Part shown: positions 24,625 through 34,142 of the stretch, piece by piece
How the letters are laid out: the number at the start of each line of letters is the position of its first letter
Position numbering within the stretch: position 1 is the first letter of the stretch
Assembly: GCA_949294665.1 (NCBI GenBank)
Contig: CASFID010000056.1
Coordinates: 1-64,000, forward strand
DNA: 64,000 nt
Source of the DNA: an uncultured Eubacteriales bacterium
GTDB taxonomy: Bacteria; Bacillota; Clostridia; Lachnospirales; Lachnospiraceae
Direction of reading: 5' to 3'
The notes under the pieces: generated by a model
Database searches by the model: none
The model's input: the letters and a program-made list of their open reading frames with translations, nothing else
Told to the model about the DNA's origin: nothing
Made by a program: the position numbers and the translations under genes

Positions 24625-25467
24625 ATGAGATTAGGGGAAAAACAGATACTGACTGTTGTGAAAAAAGTTGACTTCGGCGTATATCTTGGAAGCGACGAAG
24701 AGAGGGTGCTGCTCCCGAAAAGGCAGGTGCCCGACGGGATAGAGCCGGGAGATCCGATAGAGGTATTTCTGTATAAGGATTCATCAGACCGCATGATCGC
24801 GACGACGCGGGAGCCAAAGATCACCCTGGGGAAGCTGGCTGTGCTTGAAGTGATAGATACAGGGCGCATCGGTGCGTTCCTTGACTGGGGGCTTGAGAAA
24901 GATCTTCTCCTGCCGTTTAAGGAACAGACGGCGAAGGTGGAAAAGGGCGACCGGTGTCTCGTCAGTCTGTATATCGACAAGAGCGGACGGCTCTGCGCCA
25001 CAATGAAAGTATACCCGCTCCTGCGCCTGGACTCGCCTTATAAGAAAAATGATACGGTGAAAGGAACCGTCTATGAGATCAACCGGGAACTGGGGATATT
25101 CGTTGCTGTGGACGATATGTTTTCAGCGTTGATCCCAAGGCGGGAAGCATATGCAAAGGTGCGTATCGGGCAGCAGGTCGAGGCACGGGTGGCTGCGGTA
25201 AAAGCGGACGGCAAGCTCGACTTAAGCCTTCGGGAGCGGATACCGGAGCAGATGGATGCTGACGCGCAGAAGATCATGGAACGGATCGCGGAGGGCGGAG
25301 GAATGCTTCCGTTTACGGACAAGGCCGATCCGGAACGCATCCGGGAAGAGTTCGGAATGAGTAAGGCGGCATTTAAGAGAGGCGTCGGTCGCCTGCTGAA
25401 ACAGGGAAAGATAAAAATCGACGGGCAAAAAGGAAAAATCTTGCAATCTGATACAAAACAGGTATAA
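24625..25467 (+). CDS. cvfB: S1-domain RNA-binding protein CvfB/YitL
   Basis: This 280-residue protein is built of consecutive S1-like beta-barrels (KKVDFGVYLGSDEERVLLPKRQ; DTGRIGAFLDWGLEKDLLLPF; REL.GIFVAVDDMFSALIP) and a C-terminal winged-helix segment (FGMSKAAFKRGVGRLLKQGKIKI). This order is that of CvfB, an RNA-binding regulator of virulence and haemolysin expression in Staphylococcus. Length agrees with the family. A strong promoter precedes it, and a promoter for the next gene overlaps its last codons. Confidence 0.85.
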   Translation: MRLGEKQILTVVKKVDFGVYLGSDEERVLLPKRQVPDGIEPGDPIEVFLYKDSSDRMIATTREPKITLGKLAVLEVIDTGRIGAFLDWGLEKDLLLPFKEQTAKVEKGDRCLVSLYIDKSGRLCATMKVYPLLRLDSPYKKNDTVKGTVYEINRELGIFVAVDDMFSALIPRREAYAKVRIGQQVEARVAAVKADGKLDLSLRERIPEQMDADAQKIMERIAEGGGMLPFTDKADPERIREEFGMSKAAFKRGVGRLLKQGKIKIDGQKGKILQSDTKQV

Positions 25468-25468
25468 T
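25441..25468 (+). promoter_or_regulatory. Promoter of the small gene at 25553
   Basis: TTGCAA and TATAAT are separated by 16 bases, overlapping the cvfB stop codon. A 16-bp palindrome (ATAGTAT-CA-ATACTAT, 25486-25501) lies just downstream in the leader. Confidence 0.5.
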
Positions 25469-25552
25469 AGTCTTTAGGAGCGCGCATAGTATCAATACTA
25501 TCTGCTCTCCGGCATATTGCAGATCATATAGGAAGAGAAAGGAGAGTACATC

Positions 25553-25792
25553 ATGAAAGTTCAGAATATCACAGATATAGAGGGTTTTTTTAAGGTTATT
25601 GACGAGTGTAAAGGAAAAGTCGAGCTCGTGACAGGAGAGGGAGACAGACTGAATCTGAAATCCAAACTTTCCCAGTATGTGTCTATGGCCAATATTTTTT
25701 CAAACGGCGAGATACCGGAGCTGGAGATCATTGCTTATGAGAAAGAGGATACGGACAGACTGATCAAATTCATGCTCGACGGCGGACAATAA
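25553..25792 (+). CDS. Conserved small protein of unknown function
   Basis: The product has 79 residues, is acidic and soluble, and has no cysteines apart from one near the N-terminus. The sequence begins MKVQNITDIEGFFKVIDECKGKVELVT and alternates predicted helices and strands. It has its own promoter, a strong AGGAGA-type ribosome site and a terminator, so it is clearly a gene. I do not recognise a family. It sits between cvfB and dnaE, which gives no strong hint of function. Confidence 0.65.
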   Translation: MKVQNITDIEGFFKVIDECKGKVELVTGEGDRLNLKSKLSQYVSMANIFSNGEIPELEIIAYEKEDTDRLIKFMLDGGQ

Positions 25793-25817
25793 GATAGGGA
25801 ATAAAAAGACAGGTGAG

Positions 25818-25851
25818 GGCGGTCCCCGCAGGAAGGGAGCCGCCTTTTATT
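25818..25851 (+). terminator. Rho-independent terminator before dnaE
   Basis: GGCGGTCCC pairs with GGGAGCCGCC with small mismatches around a CGCAGGAA loop, followed by TTTTATTAT. Confidence 0.8.
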
Positions 25852-25904
25852 ATATATCGGCGGAGAGGATCAGACAAACAGCGAAGAAACAGCAGAGGTG
25901 TGCC

Positions 25905-28900
25905 ATGAGTTTTGTACATTTGCACGTCCATACAGAGTACAGTCTTCTGGATGGATCGAACAAGATAAAAGAATATGTTGCACGGGTGAAAGAACTTGGC
26001 ATGAACAGCGCGGCGATCACAGATCACGGCGTCATGTACGGCGTGATCGATTTCTATAAAGAAGCGCATGCCCAGGGAATAAAACCGATACTCGGATGTG
26101 AAGTCTATGTTGCGCCTAATTCCAGATTTGACAGAGAGATAACAGGCGGGGACGACAGATATTATCATCTTGTGCTTCTGGCGGAGAACAATGAAGGATA
26201 TGCCAATCTGATGAAGATCGTATCAAAAGGATTTGTAGACGGATACTATTATCGTCCGCGTGTGGACAAGGAGCTTCTGAGAGAGTACCACACGGGGATC
26301 ATCGCATTAAGCGCATGTCTTGCAGGGGAAGTACAACGCTATATTGTGAAAGGGCTGTACGACGAGGCGAAAAAGACTGCGCTGGAGTACAGGGAGATCT
26401 TCGGGGAGGACAATTATTATCTGGAACTGCAGGATCACGGCCTGCCGGATCAGACGCTTGTGAACCAGCAGCTTCTGAAGATGTCCGAGGAGACCGGTAT
26501 AGAGCTCGTTGCGACGAACGATGTCCATTACACGTATGCCGAGGACGCCGTTCCCCATGATATCCTTCTGTGCATCCAGACCGGAAAGAAGCTGGCGGAC
26601 GAGAACCGTATGCGCTATGAGGGAGGACAGTATTACGTGAAATCTCCCGGGGAGATGGAAAAGTTATTTCCCTATGCGCTACAGGCGCTTGACAATACGC
26701 AGCGGATCGCTGACAGATGTTCTGTGGAGATAGAGTTTGGAGTGACCAAACTTCCGAAATATGACGTCCCCGACGGCTATACTTCATGGGAATATCTGAA
26801 GAAGCTCTGCTGGGAAGGTCTGGAGAATCGCTACGGCGAGCCGTCGCAGGAGCTGAAAGACCGTCTGACCTATGAACTGGATACAATACAGAACATGGGA
26901 TATGTGGATTATTTTCTCATTGTATGGGATTTCATTAAATATGCGAAAGACCATGGGATAGCGGTCGGACCGGGCAGAGGATCTGCGGCGGGCAGCATTG
27001 TCTCCTACTGTCTGGGGATCACCACGATAGATCCGATAAGATATCAGCTCCTCTTTGAGCGTTTCCTGAACCCGGAACGAGTATCCATGCCTGATATCGA
27101 TGTGGATTTCTGCTTTGAACGCCGGCAGGAAGTCATCGATTATGTAGTGCGCAAATACGGCGAGGACCGGGTGGTCCAGATCGTCACATTCGGTACGCTG
27201 GCGGCGAGAGGCGTTATCCGCGACGTCGGACGGGTGATGGATCTTCCATATGCATTTGTAGATTCGATCGCCAAGATGATCCCGCAGGAACTCAATATCA
27301 CGATCGACAAGGCACTGAAAGAGAATCCCGAGCTGCGGCGGACGTATGAGACGGATGAACAGGTAAAGACGCTGATCGATATGGGCAGGAGACTTGAGGG
27401 ACTTCCCCGGCACAGTTCTATGCATGCGGCGGGCGTTGTTATCAGCCAGAAGTCTGTCGATGAGTACGTGCCCTTATCAAGAGCTGCCGACGGCACGATC
27501 ACGACTCAGTTCACCATGACGACGCTGGAGGAACTGGGCCTGCTGAAAATGGATTTCCTCGGACTGCGTACTCTGACCGTGATCCAGAATGCGGTAGGGC
27601 TGGCAGGGAAAAAGCAGCCGGATCTGGATATGGAGAAGATAGACTATAACGACCAGAAAGTGATGGATTATATCGGTACGGGAAATACAGACGGTATCTT
27701 CCAGCTTGAGAGCTCCGGCATGAAGAGCTTTATGAAAGAACTCAAGCCGCACAGCCTTGAGGATATTATTGCCGGAATCTCCCTGTACCGCCCCGGTCCG
27801 ATGGATTTTATCCCCCAGTATATCCGGGGGAAGAATGACGCGGCGTCCATCACCTATGACTGCCCGCAGCTGCAGCCGATCCTTGAACCGACATACGGGT
27901 GTATCGTCTACCAGGAGCAGGTCATGCAGATTGTGCGCGATCTGGCGGGATATACACTCGGGCGCAGCGATCTGCTGCGGCGCGCCATGTCCAAGAAAAA
28001 GGGCGACGTCATGAAGAAAGAGCGCCGGATCTTCGTCTATGGAGATAAAGAAAATCATGTTCCGGGGTGTGTGAATAACGGCATTGACGAGAAGACGGCG
28101 AACAAGATCTATGATGAGATGATCGATTTCGCCAAGTATGCATTCAATAAATCCCACGCTGCGGCTTACGCAGTGGTCGCATACCAGACCGCATGGCTGA
28201 AATATTATTATCCCGTTGAATTTATGGCGGCGCTGATGACGTCGGTGATCGAGAATCCGTCAAAAGTGGCGGAATACATCTATGCCTGCCGAAAGATGGA
28301 CATTCAGATACTTCCGCCCGATATCAATAACGGCGAGGTGGACTTCTCCGTCGACGACGGCAATATCCGCTACGGGCTTGCCGCGATCAAGAGCATCGGC
28401 CGGCCGGTCGTGCAGGCAGTGATAGAAGAGAGGAACGCCTTCGGAAAATTCAAGAATCTGGAGGATTTTATCACACGAATGTCGCCGAAGGACGTGCTCA
28501 ACAAAAGGACGATAGAGAACCTGATAAAGTCGGGAGCTCTGGATGATCTGGGCGGAACGCGCAAACAGTTTATGAGCATCTACATTCAGATCATGGATCA
28601 TGTGAATCAGGAGAAGAAATACTCCATGTCCGGACAGATGAGCCTGTTCGACCTGGTCGGGGAAGAGCAGAAAAGCGAATTTCAGATACGAATGCCGGAC
28701 GTAGGAGAGTATGCAAAGGAAAATCTGCTGGCGTTTGAGAAAGAAGTGCTTGGCATCTATGTCAGCGGTCATCCTCTGGAAGAATATGAGGATAAATGGC
28801 GTAAGATGATATCGGCGACTACTCTTGATTTCCAGCCGGATGAAGAAAGCGGCCGGTCCAAAGTGCACGATGGCGCCCGGGAGATCATCGGCGGTATGAT

Positions 28901-29378
28901 CACGGACAAGACGGTGAAGCACACAAAGACAAACCAGATGATGGCATTTGTAACGATAGAGGATCTTCTGGGGACCGTAGAGGTCGTCGTATTTCCCAGA
29001 GATTATGAAAAGAACAGGGAATATCTGGAGACGGACAGTAAGGTGTTCATCAGAGGGCGCGTCTCAGAAGAGGATGAGAAGGCCAGCAAGCTGATCTGTG
29101 AGAAGGTGATACCCTTTGAGAGAACAAAGCGGGAGCTGTGGCTCCAGTTTCCCGACAAGGCGACGTTCCTTGAGGAAGAGCAGATCGTCTACGGCTATCT
29201 GGCGGATTCCGAAGGGCAGGATGAAGTCGTTATATACTGTGCGAAAGAAAAAGCCATCAAAAGACTGCCAAGAAACAGAAACATACGAATAAATCAGCAG
29301 ATTTTGAGCAGACTGATGAATCATTACGGGGAAACCCGCGTAAAAGTGGTGGAAAAAGCTATTGAAAACCACTTCTAA
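25905..29378 (+). CDS. dnaE: DNA polymerase III alpha subunit DnaE
   Basis: This 1157-residue replicative or repair polymerase begins with the PHP domain (FVHLHVHTEYSLLDG), followed by the C-family palm (GRGSAAGSIVSYCLG; catalytic acids in MPDIDVDFCF), fingers, tandem helix-hairpin-helix and an OB fold near the C-terminus (VKHTKTNQMMAFVTIEDLLG). QMSLF at 911-915 fits the beta-clamp-binding motif of DnaE. Length matches DnaE of Firmicutes. GAGGTG precedes the ATG. A separate PolC would be expected elsewhere in the genome. Confidence 0.95.
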   Translation: MSFVHLHVHTEYSLLDGSNKIKEYVARVKELGMNSAAITDHGVMYGVIDFYKEAHAQGIKPILGCEVYVAPNSRFDREITGGDDRYYHLVLLAENNEGYANLMKIVSKGFVDGYYYRPRVDKELLREYHTGIIALSACLAGEVQRYIVKGLYDEAKKTALEYREIFGEDNYYLELQDHGLPDQTLVNQQLLKMSEETGIELVATNDVHYTYAEDAVPHDILLCIQTGKKLADENRMRYEGGQYYVKSPGEMEKLFPYALQALDNTQRIADRCSVEIEFGVTKLPKYDVPDGYTSWEYLKKLCWEGLENRYGEPSQELKDRLTYELDTIQNMGYVDYFLIVWDFIKYAKDHGIAVGPGRGSAAGSIVSYCLGITTIDPIRYQLLFERFLNPERVSMPDIDVDFCFERRQEVIDYVVRKYGEDRVVQIVTFGTLAARGVIRDVGRVMDLPYAFVDSIAKMIPQELNITIDKALKENPELRRTYETDEQVKTLIDMGRRLEGLPRHSSMHAAGVVISQKSVDEYVPLSRAADGTITTQFTMTTLEELGLLKMDFLGLRTLTVIQNAVGLAGKKQPDLDMEKIDYNDQKVMDYIGTGNTDGIFQLESSGMKSFMKELKPHSLEDIIAGISLYRPGPMDFIPQYIRGKNDAASITYDCPQLQPILEPTYGCIVYQEQVMQIVRDLAGYTLGRSDLLRRAMSKKKGDVMKKERRIFVYGDKENHVPGCVNNGIDEKTANKIYDEMIDFAKYAFNKSHAAAYAVVAYQTAWLKYYYPVEFMAALMTSVIENPSKVAEYIYACRKMDIQILPPDINNGEVDFSVDDGNIRYGLAAIKSIGRPVVQAVIEERNAFGKFKNLEDFITRMSPKDVLNKRTIENLIKSGALDDLGGTRKQFMSIYIQIMDHVNQEKKYSMSGQMSLFDLVGEEQKSEFQIRMPDVGEYAKENLLAFEKEVLGIYVSGHPLEEYEDKWRKMISATTLDFQPDEESGRSKVHDGAREIIGGMITDKTVKHTKTNQMMAFVTIEDLLGTVEVVVFPRDYEKNREYLETDSKVFIRGRVSEEDEKASKLICEKVIPFERTKRELWLQFPDKATFLEEEQIVYGYLADSEGQDEVVIYCAKEKAIKRLPRNRNIRINQQILSRLMNHYGETRVKVVEKAIENHF

Positions 29379-29466
29379 ATACGGTAAAATATCCTCGGAA
29401 TTGTCAAAATTTTTTCAATTAGGGAATTTTGTAGTTATCTGACTTTTTAGGAAAGGTGGAGAAAAT

Positions 29467-30486
29467 ATGGCAGAGAATATTGCAACGGATAAAGAAATGT
29501 ATTTAGATGAGATTGAAGACACCATCCGTACGATCGGCGTCCTCACCAGCGGCGGGGACGCGCCGGGGATGAACGCGGCGATCCGTGCGGTTGTCCGTAC
29601 AGCGCTGTCAAAGGGGCTGAAAGTACGCGGTATCAGGAGAGGATATCACGGACTTCTCAGAGAAGAGATCATCGACCTGTCTGCGCGTGATGTGTCCGAT
29701 ACAATACAGCGCGGAGGTACGTTCCTGCAGACGGCGCGCTGCAAGACGATGCGTACAGAGGAAGGCCAGCAGAAAGCGGCGGCTATCTGTAAGAAATATG
29801 GCATTGACGGGCTTGTGGTCATCGGCGGTGACGGATCTTTCGCAGGAGCACAGAAACTTGCAAATCTGGGCGTCAATACGATCGGTATTCCGGGAACGAT
29901 CGATCTGGATATCGCATGTACTGACTATACGATCGGTTTCGACACAGCGGTCAATACCGCTATGGAAGCGATCGACAAGGTGCGCGATACATCCACATCG
30001 CATGAGCGATGCAGTATCATAGAGGTTATGGGCCGTGACGCCGGATATCTTGCTCTCTGGTGCGGCATTGCAAACGGTGCGGAACGTATCCTCATGCCGG
30101 AAGAGCATGATTATGACGAGCAGGATATCATCAATGATATCATGGAAAATAAAAAACGCGGCAAGAAGAACTATATCATCATCAATGCCGAGGGTATCGG
30201 AGATTCCATCAATATGGCGAAGAGGATCGAGACGGCTACAGGAATCGAGACAAGAGCTACTATTCTGGGCCACATGCAGCGAGGCGGAAGCCCGACCTGT
30301 AAGGACAGGGTATATGCATCGATCATGGGCTCGATGGCGGTAGATCTGCTCTGCCAGGGCAAGACGAATCGTGTGGTAGGATATAAGAACGGTCAGTATG
30401 TCGATTTTGACATCGAGGAAGCGCTCGCAATGAAGAAAACGATCTCCGAATATCAGTATAATGTAGCTAAGACGCTTGCACTCTGA
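29467..30486 (+). CDS. pfkA: ATP-dependent 6-phosphofructokinase
   Basis: The 339-residue product carries out fructose 6-phosphate + ATP -> fructose 1,6-bisphosphate + ADP in glycolysis. Motifs are TSGGDAPGMNA, the ATP-type GGDGSF (Gly, not the Asp of PPi enzymes), PGTIDLDIACTDYTIGFDTA, VMGRDAGYLA and LGHMQRGGSP. The catalytic loop reads TIDLD where most PFKs have TIDND; both aspartates are kept. About 18 residues precede the usual start of homology. An AAAGGTGG ribosome site supports the ATG. Confidence 0.92.
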   Translation: MAENIATDKEMYLDEIEDTIRTIGVLTSGGDAPGMNAAIRAVVRTALSKGLKVRGIRRGYHGLLREEIIDLSARDVSDTIQRGGTFLQTARCKTMRTEEGQQKAAAICKKYGIDGLVVIGGDGSFAGAQKLANLGVNTIGIPGTIDLDIACTDYTIGFDTAVNTAMEAIDKVRDTSTSHERCSIIEVMGRDAGYLALWCGIANGAERILMPEEHDYDEQDIINDIMENKKRGKKNYIIINAEGIGDSINMAKRIETATGIETRATILGHMQRGGSPTCKDRVYASIMGSMAVDLLCQGKTNRVVGYKNGQYVDFDIEEALAMKKTISEYQYNVAKTLAL

Positions 30487-30519
30487 TATGCATGAACCGG
30501 GAAGAGGGAGAGCAGAAAC

Positions 30520-31347
30520 GTGAGTATGGATAACAGGAAGACAGCGCCGGTCGGCGTGTTTGATTCCGGTGTGGGGGGCCTGACGGTGGCGAGAGAGATA
30601 TCCCGTCAGCTTCCGCAGGAGAATATCGTATATTTTGGAGATACGGCCAGAGTTCCGTATGGCAGTAAATCGCAGAATACGATCATCCGTTTTTCAGAGC
30701 AGATCATCCGTTTTCTGAAGACGAAAGAAGTCAAGGCCATCGTGATCGCCTGCAATACGGCGAGCGCGCTGGCTCTTGATGCTGTCAGGGACGAATTTGA
30801 CGTTCCGGTGATGGGCGTCGTCATACCGGGAGCCAGGGCGGCAGTCGAGGCGACGAAGAACCGGAAGGTAGGCGTCGTGGGTACGGACGCCACGGTCCAG
30901 AGCGGTATGTACACGAAAGTCATTCACGATATGGCGCCGGATGTTACGGTGGTGGAGAAAGCCTGTCCGCTGTTTGTGCCGCTGGTCGAAGAAGGGTTTA
31001 AGGATCATGTCGTAACCCGGGAGGTCATAGAGTATTACCTGGAGTCCATGCGAAGCTCGGATATCGATGCGATGATCCTCGGATGCACGCACTATCCTCT
31101 GCTCAGATCCAAGATACGGGAGTATATGGGAGAGACGATACAGATCGTGAACCCGGCATATGAGACGGCGCTCGATCTGAAACATCTTCTCCATGAACAG
31201 GGAATGGAAAATGACGGCAGGACGGCACAGCACAGCAGATATTCTTTTTACGTGAGCGATGCGGCGGAGAAGTTCCGAAGATTCGCCAATACTGTGATGC
31301 CGTTTGATGTGCCGACGACAAATGTAGTAAATATAGAAGAGTATTAG
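30520..31347 (+). CDS. murI: Glutamate racemase
   Basis: This 275-residue cofactor-independent racemase makes D-glutamate for peptidoglycan. The two catalytic cysteines lie in VIACNTASA and LGCTHYPLL; the substrate-site motif FDSGVGGLTV is near the N-terminus. A GTG start at 30520 is chosen because GAGGGAG is 9 bases upstream; an ATG two codons later is the alternative. The gene follows pfkA by 33 bases and precedes the DUF1934 gene by 4 bases, so the three may be co-transcribed. Confidence 0.93.
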   Translation: MSMDNRKTAPVGVFDSGVGGLTVAREISRQLPQENIVYFGDTARVPYGSKSQNTIIRFSEQIIRFLKTKEVKAIVIACNTASALALDAVRDEFDVPVMGVVIPGARAAVEATKNRKVGVVGTDATVQSGMYTKVIHDMAPDVTVVEKACPLFVPLVEEGFKDHVVTREVIEYYLESMRSSDIDAMILGCTHYPLLRSKIREYMGETIQIVNPAYETALDLKHLLHEQGMENDGRTAQHSRYSFYVSDAAEKFRRFANTVMPFDVPTTNVVNIEEY

Positions 31348-31351
31348 AAAA

Positions 31352-31828
31352 ATGACAAAGGATGTATTAGTCAGTATCTCGGGAAAACATATAGATATCA
31401 CAGACGATCCGGTTCGGGGATATGAGACGGGGGACGACAGCATAGAAGTGGTCACTCCGGCCAACTATTACTGTAAAAACGGAAAACACTATATCATATA
31501 TGATGAAGTTCTCGAAGGAATGGCCGGAACGATCCGGAACAAGATCAAGATAACCGGGACCGACAGCGTAGAGATCATGAAGAGCGGAGTATCCAGCTCT
31601 CACATGATATTTGAGAAGAATAAAAAGAACCAGACATATTACCGTACGCCGTACGGAAATATGCTGGTCGGCGTGAATACAAGAAATATGGAAGTATGTG
31701 TAGACGACGACAGGATCAATGTCCGGGTAGACTATGAACTTGACGTTAATCATGAACCCCTTGCAGACTGCCGGATAAGGATGGATATCATGTCCAAAAA
31801 TGATCCGGGATTTACGGTGCTGAGTTGA
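31352..31828 (+). CDS. DUF1934 family protein (YwiB-like)
   Basis: This 158-residue protein is predicted to be a small beta-barrel. Family hallmarks are the central YDE sequence, the repeated strands (NKIKITGTDSVEIMKSG), the YRTPYGNMLVGVNTR segment and the C-terminal YELDVNHEPLADCRI. The fold is lipocalin-like and the biochemical role is unknown. It starts 4 bases after murI, a neighbour consistent with co-expression. It is followed by a strong bidirectional terminator. Confidence 0.8.
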   Translation: MTKDVLVSISGKHIDITDDPVRGYETGDDSIEVVTPANYYCKNGKHYIIYDEVLEGMAGTIRNKIKITGTDSVEIMKSGVSSSHMIFEKNKKNQTYYRTPYGNMLVGVNTRNMEVCVDDDRINVRVDYELDVNHEPLADCRIRMDIMSKNDPGFTVLS

Positions 31829-31843
31829 CACGTCTGAACTTTG

Positions 31844-31903
31844 AAGACAAACTGCGGGCAATTGTCACGATATATCATATGACAATTGCCCGCAGCTTGT
31901 CTT
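31844..31903. terminator. Long bidirectional terminator between convergent genes
   Basis: A 24-base arm starting AAGACAAACTGCGGGC pairs with its complement ending CCCGCAGCTTGTCTT, with one mismatch and a 12-base loop. It lies between the DUF1934 gene and the leftward gene at 31928. Confidence 0.85.
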
Positions 31904-31927
31904 AATCTGAGAAAAACCTGTGCCGGA

Positions 31928-32359
31928 TCACCGGCGGAAGAAGCCTTTCTTCTTCTGCGGCTGTTCAATGGAACCGCCCCGTACGCTTTTGATGCCTGTT
32001 ATGTAGAGACCGCTGACAACGGCCTTTACTTCTTTCTTGACCGGGATGACTTCAAAGACCTTGTTCTCACACATCAGAGTCATGATCTTCGGACCGACCT
32101 TTGCCTTTACGACCGGAACTTTGGTGCGCCGCAAGTATTTCGGCGTGTTCTCAAGGACAACGGCGGGGAGGCCGGATTCTCTTAGTTTCATTTTCTTTTT
32201 ATCGATGACGAGCATGCTGATCGTCTGCGCTGCCGCGTCCATCTGCTCCTGCTGCTCGGCCTGCTTTTTCTGAGCTTTTTTGCCGAAAATATACAGTGCG
32301 ACGCAGGCGATGACGAGAACCACGAGTATGACGATCATCACAATGGTGAATGTAGTCAC
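31928..32359 (-). CDS. Single-pass membrane protein of unknown function
   Basis: The product has 143 residues. An N-terminal transmembrane helix (IVMIVILVVLVIACVALYIFG) is followed by a basic, Gln-rich juxtamembrane stretch (KKAQKKQAEQQEQ) and a soluble domain with VIDKKKMKLRESGLPAVV, VPVVKAKVGPKIMTLMC and FEVIPVKKEVKAVVSG. It ends in a basic tail (KKKGFFRR). It is likely anchored with its domain in the cytoplasm. Monocistronic; AGGAGGG upstream of the ATG. No known family recognised. Confidence 0.65.
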   Translation of the reverse strand: MTTFTIVMIVILVVLVIACVALYIFGKKAQKKQAEQQEQMDAAAQTISMLVIDKKKMKLRESGLPAVVLENTPKYLRRTKVPVVKAKVGPKIMTLMCENKVFEVIPVKKEVKAVVSGLYITGIKSVRGGSIEQPQKKKGFFRR

Positions 32360-32456
32360 GTTAGAACCCTCCTAAATATTACTGCTGCTGTAATTGCGCA
32401 CATAGTATTTTAACATTGTTTTAAAACAAGTGCAAGATAATAAGTGTATTTTAGGG

Positions 32457-32486
32457 TTTACTTTTTAATGGGAGAACGAGTATACT
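32457..32486 (+). promoter_or_regulatory. Promoter of the cardiolipin synthase gene
   Basis: TTTACT and TATACT are separated by 18 bases, about 114 bases before the cls start. A perfect 18-bp GC palindrome follows at 32501. Confidence 0.5.
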
Positions 32487-32500
32487 GATATAGTAGCGCT

Positions 32501-32518
32501 GCGGCCGGCGCCGGCCGC
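32501..32518. repeat. Perfect 18-bp GC palindrome in the cls leader
   Basis: GCGGCCGGC is followed directly by its reverse complement GCCGGCCGC. It lies just downstream of the predicted cls promoter, so it would be in the 5' leader. It could be an operator or an RNA stem; no partner is visible. Confidence 0.6.
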
Positions 32519-32599
32519 CGGACGGGACACAATGCCTGAAAAAGAAGCAAGTTCTGCGCAAGTTCCGGGCAGCGCCAGGAGGAAAAAGGAGTTTGATCT

Positions 32600-34075
32600 A
32601 TGGCAGAAACGATTTGGAACGGAGTAGTGACGGTCTATGATTTTATTATGGACAACATTGTCATTATCAACGTCCTCTTTGCACTGATCATCGTGTTCTT
32701 TCAGAGGAGGTCTCCGCAGACGGTATGGACATGGCTTCTTCTGCTGTATTTTATACCGATACTTGGTTTCATCCTCTATCTTGTCATCGGGCAGGATTTC
32801 CACAAGAGCCGGATGTTCAAAGCGAAAGAGATAGAAGGGGAACTGAAATACGCTGTAAGGCGTCAGGAAGAGACGATCTATCATAAGCGTCTGAGGCTTG
32901 CAAATCCCGAGATGGTGCGCTTCAAGGATCTGATCCTGTACAACCTTGAAGCAGGAGAGGCTGTCCTGACAGACAACAACGATATCCGTATCTACACCGA
33001 CGGCAAGGCGAAGTTCCGAGCCCTTATCGATGAGATGCGTCAGGCGAAGAGATATATCCATCTTCAATACTATATTATCAGAAACGACGAACTCTGGCAG
33101 GAGATAGAGAAGGTCCTTATCGAGAAGTCCAGAGAGGGCGTGGAAGTGCGCGTGCTCTTTGACAGTATGGGATGCCGCACAATGAAGAACAGAGACTGGG
33201 AGCGTCTGGAAAGAGAGGGCATACAGGTGGCGGAATTCTTTCCGGCTCTTCTTGGAAAGCTACAGCTTCGTGTCAATTACCGCAATCACAGGAAGATCGT
33301 TGTCATAGACGGACGGATCGGTTTCGTGGGCGGTTTCAATGTGGGGCGGGAGTATCTCGGACGGGACAAAAAATTCGGCTACTGGCGGGACACGCATCTG
33401 TGTATCGAGGGGGCGGCGGTGACTTCGCTGGCTGTCCGGTTCGTGCTGGACTGGAATTATGCGGCGAAGGAGAATCTGTTCCTGGAGGACAATCTGTTCG
33501 AGATCCCTCAGTATACGCGGCATGGAAGAGATCCTGTACAGATCATATCAAGCGGACCGGATTCTCAGATCAAGACCATACATGATAATTATCTCCGCCT
33601 GATACACAGTGCGAAAGATCACGTGTATATCCAGACGCCGTATTTTATCCCGGACGATTCTATACTGGACGCGCTCAAGATCGCCAGCCGCTCGGGGATC
33701 GACGTGCGGATCATGGTGCCTTGCAAGCCGGACCATCCGTTCGTATACTGGGCCACATATTCGTATGTCGGCGACATGGTGGCTGCCGGCGCCAAATGCT
33801 ATGTTTACAATAACGGTTTCCTGCATGCAAAGACTCTGTGCGTGGACGGACTGGTCGCGTGCGTGGGGACGGCGAATATGGATATCAGGAGCTTCGGGCT
33901 TAATTTCGAGGTGAATGCTGTTATCTACAGCGAGCGCACCGTACAGCGTCTGGAGCGCGCATTTGAAAATGATATGACCCAGTGTACGCATGTCACAAGG
34001 AAGGTTTATGATGAGAGGAGTCTTGTCATTAAAGCAAAAGAGCAGTTTTCAAGACTTCTGTCACCATTGCTGTAA
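32600..34075 (+). CDS. cls: Cardiolipin synthase
   Basis: This 491-residue membrane enzyme condenses phosphatidylglycerol into cardiolipin. Two N-terminal transmembrane helices (IMDNIVIINVLFALIIVFF; WLLLLYFIPILGFILYLVIG) precede two phospholipase-D active sites: HRKIVVIDGRIGFVGG near residue 230 and HAKTLCVDGLVACVGTANMD near residue 410. A QTPYFIPDDSIL strand precedes the second site as in other Cls enzymes. AGGAGG precedes the ATG. The lipoprotein gene starts 67 bases downstream. Confidence 0.92.
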   Translation: MAETIWNGVVTVYDFIMDNIVIINVLFALIIVFFQRRSPQTVWTWLLLLYFIPILGFILYLVIGQDFHKSRMFKAKEIEGELKYAVRRQEETIYHKRLRLANPEMVRFKDLILYNLEAGEAVLTDNNDIRIYTDGKAKFRALIDEMRQAKRYIHLQYYIIRNDELWQEIEKVLIEKSREGVEVRVLFDSMGCRTMKNRDWERLEREGIQVAEFFPALLGKLQLRVNYRNHRKIVVIDGRIGFVGGFNVGREYLGRDKKFGYWRDTHLCIEGAAVTSLAVRFVLDWNYAAKENLFLEDNLFEIPQYTRHGRDPVQIISSGPDSQIKTIHDNYLRLIHSAKDHVYIQTPYFIPDDSILDALKIASRSGIDVRIMVPCKPDHPFVYWATYSYVGDMVAAGAKCYVYNNGFLHAKTLCVDGLVACVGTANMDIRSFGLNFEVNAVIYSERTVQRLERAFENDMTQCTHVTRKVYDERSLVIKAKEQFSRLLSPLL

Positions 34076-34142
34076 GATCGGCAGACAACTGCAGATCATC
34101 AACAGATCATAGAAAGAAAAGAAAGAGAAAGAGGAGAAAAAC

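Noticed and set aside
25486-25501. ATAGTAT-CA-ATACTAT palindrome as a regulator site
   Set aside because: It lies in the leader after the promoter with no regulator nearby; noted only with the promoter.
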